Source: an uncultured Lachnospira sp.
GTDB taxonomy: Bacteria > Bacillota > Clostridia > Lachnospirales > Lachnospiraceae
Reading direction: 5' to 3'
DNA length: 7,669 nucleotides
NCBI GenBank assembly: GCA_947306285.1
Contig: CAMZGB010000043.1
Coordinates: forward strand, 1-7,669
The translations under genes were made by a program, and so were the position numbers. Positions 6,036 through 7,669 of this stretch are shown here, piece by piece. The notes under the pieces were generated by a model. It had not been told where the DNA came from and did no database searches. It saw nothing but the letters and a program-made list of their open reading frames with translations. Each line of letters starts with the position of its first letter. The stretch's first letter is position 1.

Positions 6036-6041
6036 ATAAAA

Positions 6042-6956
6042 ATGGCAAAAACATATGATGATTTACTTGCAAAAGTTGCAGCTTGTCCAGTAAAGAAAGT
6101 TGCTGTTGCATGCGCACAGGACGATGCTGTACTAGAAGCTGTTAAAGCAGCTAAAGAGCGTAACATTGCTGACGCAATTTTGGTTGGTGATGAGCAGAAA
6201 ATCAAAACTATTGCTAGCGTTCTAAAAATGCACATTGAGGACTTCGAAATTATCGATGTTAAGGATACATACGAAGCTGCTCTTACTGCTGTTAAGCTAG
6301 TACACGATGGAAAAGCTGATATGTATATGAAAGGTTTGATTGACACTAAGTCATTCCTAAAGAGCGTTCTCGACAAAGAAGTTGGTCTTAGAACTGACAA
6401 GACTTTGTCACACGTTTGTGTATTTGATATTGAGGGAATTGATCGTCTACTATTCTTATCAGACGTTGCTTTCATCCCATATCCAGACCTTGAGACAAAA
6501 GCTAACATTATCAGAAACACAGTAGAGATTGCTCAGGCTTGTGGAGTTGATAACCCTAAGGTTGCTCCTCTTGCAGCTGTTGAGGTAGTTAATCCAAAAA
6601 TGCCTTGTACAGTTGAAGCTGAGGAACTTACAAAGATGAATGAAGCAGGCGACATTAAGGATTGTATCGTAGATGGTCCACTTTCACTTGATCTTGCTAT
6701 CGAGCCACAGGCTGCGTTCCACAAAGGAACAACAGATAGAAAGATTGTGGGTGATGCTGACATCCTACTATTCCCTGACATTCAAGCAGGTAACATCACA
6801 TATAAGAGTTTAGTTCACACTGCACCATGTAAGAACGGAAATATCTTAACAGGTACTAAAGCTCCTGTTATTCTTACATCACGTTCAGATGAGTTTGAGG
6901 CAAAGGTTAACTCAATCGCACTTGGCGCTGTTGTAGCTGAAGCAATGAATAAATAA
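6042..6956 (+). CDS. ptb: Phosphate butyryltransferase
   Basis: A 304-residue cytoplasmic enzyme of the phosphate acetyl/butyryl transferase family, the usual length for Ptb. It converts butyryl-CoA plus phosphate to butyryl phosphate and CoA, the penultimate step of butyrate formation by this route. Strongly Ptb-like blocks are visible: KKVAVACAQDDAVLEAV (18-34), IADAILVGD (42-50), ADMYMKGLIDTKSFLKSVL (92-110), KEVGLRTDKTLSHVCVF (112-128), RLLFLSDVAFIPYPDL (135-150), NPKVAPLAAVEVVNPKMPCT (171-190), DCIVDGPLSLDLAI (207-220), KGTTDRKIVGDADILLFPDI (228-247) and LTSRSD (278-283). They resemble clostridial Ptb closely. Phosphotransacetylase or phosphate propanoyltransferase is less likely, because buk follows directly. 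It diverges from the exporter run. A terminator-like hairpin separates it from buk, 49 nt downstream. Confidence 0.95.
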   Translation: MAKTYDDLLAKVAACPVKKVAVACAQDDAVLEAVKAAKERNIADAILVGDEQKIKTIASVLKMHIEDFEIIDVKDTYEAALTAVKLVHDGKADMYMKGLIDTKSFLKSVLDKEVGLRTDKTLSHVCVFDIEGIDRLLFLSDVAFIPYPDLETKANIIRNTVEIAQACGVDNPKVAPLAAVEVVNPKMPCTVEAEELTKMNEAGDIKDCIVDGPLSLDLAIEPQAAFHKGTTDRKIVGDADILLFPDIQAGNITYKSLVHTAPCKNGNILTGTKAPVILTSRSDEFEAKVNSIALGAVVAEAMNK

Positions 6957-6965
6957 AGATTTAAT

Positions 6966-6994
6966 TAGCGCTGTCTTTGCAGCGCTATTTTTTT
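6966..6994 (+). terminator. Intercistronic intrinsic-terminator-like hairpin between ptb and buk
   Basis: A perfect 8-bp stem, TAGCGCTG (6966-6973) and CAGCGCTA (6980-6987), has a 6-nt loop and is followed at once by seven T residues (6988-6994). It starts 9 nt after the ptb stop and runs straight into the buk AGGAGG (6995-7000). Because ptb and buk are usually co-transcribed and no space remains for a new promoter after it, it is best read as a partial terminator or an mRNA-end stabiliser. Confidence 0.8.
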
Positions 6995-7000
6995 AGGAGG
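6995..7000 (+). promoter_or_regulatory. Strong buk ribosome-binding site next to the hairpin U-tract
   Basis: A full-consensus AGGAGG lies 5 nt before the buk ATG and immediately after the T-run of the preceding hairpin. It is the strongest Shine-Dalgarno in the window, consistent with high buk expression from whatever transcript passes the hairpin. Confidence 0.9.
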
Positions 7001-7005
7001 AAATT

Positions 7006-7669
7006 ATGAGTTACAAGATTTTAATTATTAACCCTGGTTCTACTTCTACTAAGATTGGTGTATACGAAGATGAAACTCAACTTATGGAAGAGACACTTCG
7101 TCACACTACAGAAGAGATTGCACAGTACGATACAATCTATGACCAGAAAGATTTCAGAAAGAACGTTATTTTAGATGTATTAAAAGAAAAAGATGTAGAC
7201 CTAAACAGTATCGACGTTGTTGTTGGACGTGGTGGTCTACTTAAACCAATTCCAGGTGGTACTTATGCTACTACTCCTGAGTTATTAGAAGATTTAAAGA
7301 TTGGAAAGCAAGGACAACACGCTTCAAACTTAGGTGGTCTACTTGCTTATGATATTGCACAAGAAATTGATGTTCCATCTTATATCGTTGACCCTGTTGT
7401 AGTTGATGAGTTACAGGATGTTGCTAGACTTTCAGGTCATCCATTGATGGATAGGGTTTCAATCTTCCATGCGCTTAACCAGAAGGCTGTTGCGAAGAGA
7501 TATGCAAAAGAAACTGGTAAAGCTTATGATGAACTTAACTTAATTGTTGTTCATATGGGCGGCGGTGTTTCAGTTGGTGCTCACAAGAATGGACAAATCA
7601 TTGACGTAGCTAATGCTCTGGATGGTGATGGTCCTTTCTCACCAGAAAGATCAGGTGGACTTCCATCAG
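7006..7669 (+). CDS. buk: Butyrate kinase (N-terminal 221 codons; cut by window end)
   Basis: The cytoplasmic enzyme that transfers phosphate from butyryl phosphate to ADP, giving butyrate and ATP: the energy-yielding last step after Ptb. The visible 221 residues are a little under two thirds of the usual length of about 355. They carry the acetokinase-family phosphate-binding start ILIINPGSTSTKIGVY (5-20), GRGGLLKPIPGGTY (74-87), DPVVVDELQDVARLSGHP (129-146), and the second phosphate/ATP-binding block VVHMGGGVSVGAHKNG (181-196), followed by DGDGPFSPERSGGLP (206-220). The block after GRGG and the DPVVVDE block separate butyrate kinase from acetate kinase. A branched-chain fatty-acid kinase activity is possible within this family. 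The frame is open to the window end with no sign of damage. Confidence 0.95.
   Translation, partial: MSYKILIINPGSTSTKIGVYEDETQLMEETLRHTTEEIAQYDTIYDQKDFRKNVILDVLKEKDVDLNSIDVVVGRGGLLKPIPGGTYATTPELLEDLKIGKQGQHASNLGGLLAYDIAQEIDVPSYIVDPVVVDELQDVARLSGHPLMDRVSIFHALNQKAVAKRYAKETGKAYDELNLIVVHMGGGVSVGAHKNGQIIDVANALDGDGPFSPERSGGLPS

Noticed and set aside
6006..6041. Earlier ptb starts (TTG 6006, ATG 6015, ATG 6030).
   Set aside because: None has a well-spaced Shine-Dalgarno, and the ptb family start aligns with the ATG at 6042, which has GGAG 6 nt upstream.
6002..6520. Long open frame of 172 codons antisense to ptb.
   Set aside because: The product is low-complexity Ser/Ala-rich with no domain, it lies fully opposite a conserved gene, and it has no ribosome-binding site of note. 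It is a codon-bias shadow, as is the frame at 6533-6781 (-).
1..7669. Mobile element, CRISPR array, tRNA or defence island.
   Set aside because: No transposase, integrase, terminal repeats, spaced direct repeats or tRNA-like folds were seen. The genes are compact and look like ordinary chromosome.

Overview
The window looks like chromosomal DNA of a low-GC Gram-positive anaerobe of the Clostridia. A butyrate-producing Lachnospiraceae-type genome is the best fit, because a phosphate butyryltransferase gene is followed directly by a butyrate kinase gene. This placement is inferred from gene content and AT-rich composition, not from a database search.

Layout. Positions 1-122 (+) hold the last 39 codons of a PHP-type phosphoesterase, probably a histidinol-phosphatase. 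A 12-bp-stem terminator (123-150) separates it from a convergent five-gene run on the minus strand that fills 130-5902. In transcription order the run encodes: ABC exporter half A (4166-5902), ABC exporter half B (2440-4173, overlapping A by 8 nt), a CapA-type lipoprotein (1371-2438), a secreted transglutaminase-like protein (564-1355) and a GtrA-family membrane protein (130-561). No intergenic gap exceeds 15 nt, so the five genes are almost certainly one transcript. It would be read from the 5903-6041 divergent region and end at the shared terminator. A 139-bp divergent intergenic region carries a 24-bp palindrome and candidate promoters for both directions. On the plus strand, ptb (6042-6956) and the first 221 codons of buk (7006-7669, cut by the window end) follow. 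An intrinsic-terminator-like hairpin sits between ptb and buk.

How the genes may work together. Ptb and Buk convert butyryl-CoA to butyrate with ATP formation. The minus-strand run looks like a cell-envelope module. The two ABC halves form a heterodimeric exporter with one degenerate ATP site. The next three products act at or outside the membrane: a lipid-anchored CapA-fold protein, a Sec-exported Cys-His-Asp transglutaminase-fold protein with Lys-rich wall-binding-like repeats, and a four-helix GtrA protein of the kind associated with polyprenyl-linked sugars. Each family is known. The combination, and any shared substrate, is what deserves attention; no function has been shown for it here.

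The main regulatory oddities are: exporter half A has no Shine-Dalgarno at its start, but a perfect TATAAT 8 nt upstream and an overlapping 11-codon upstream ORF; a terminator-like hairpin lies directly before the buk ribosome-binding site; and the gtrA stop codon lies inside its own terminator. No tRNA, rRNA, CRISPR, insertion sequence or integrase was seen.
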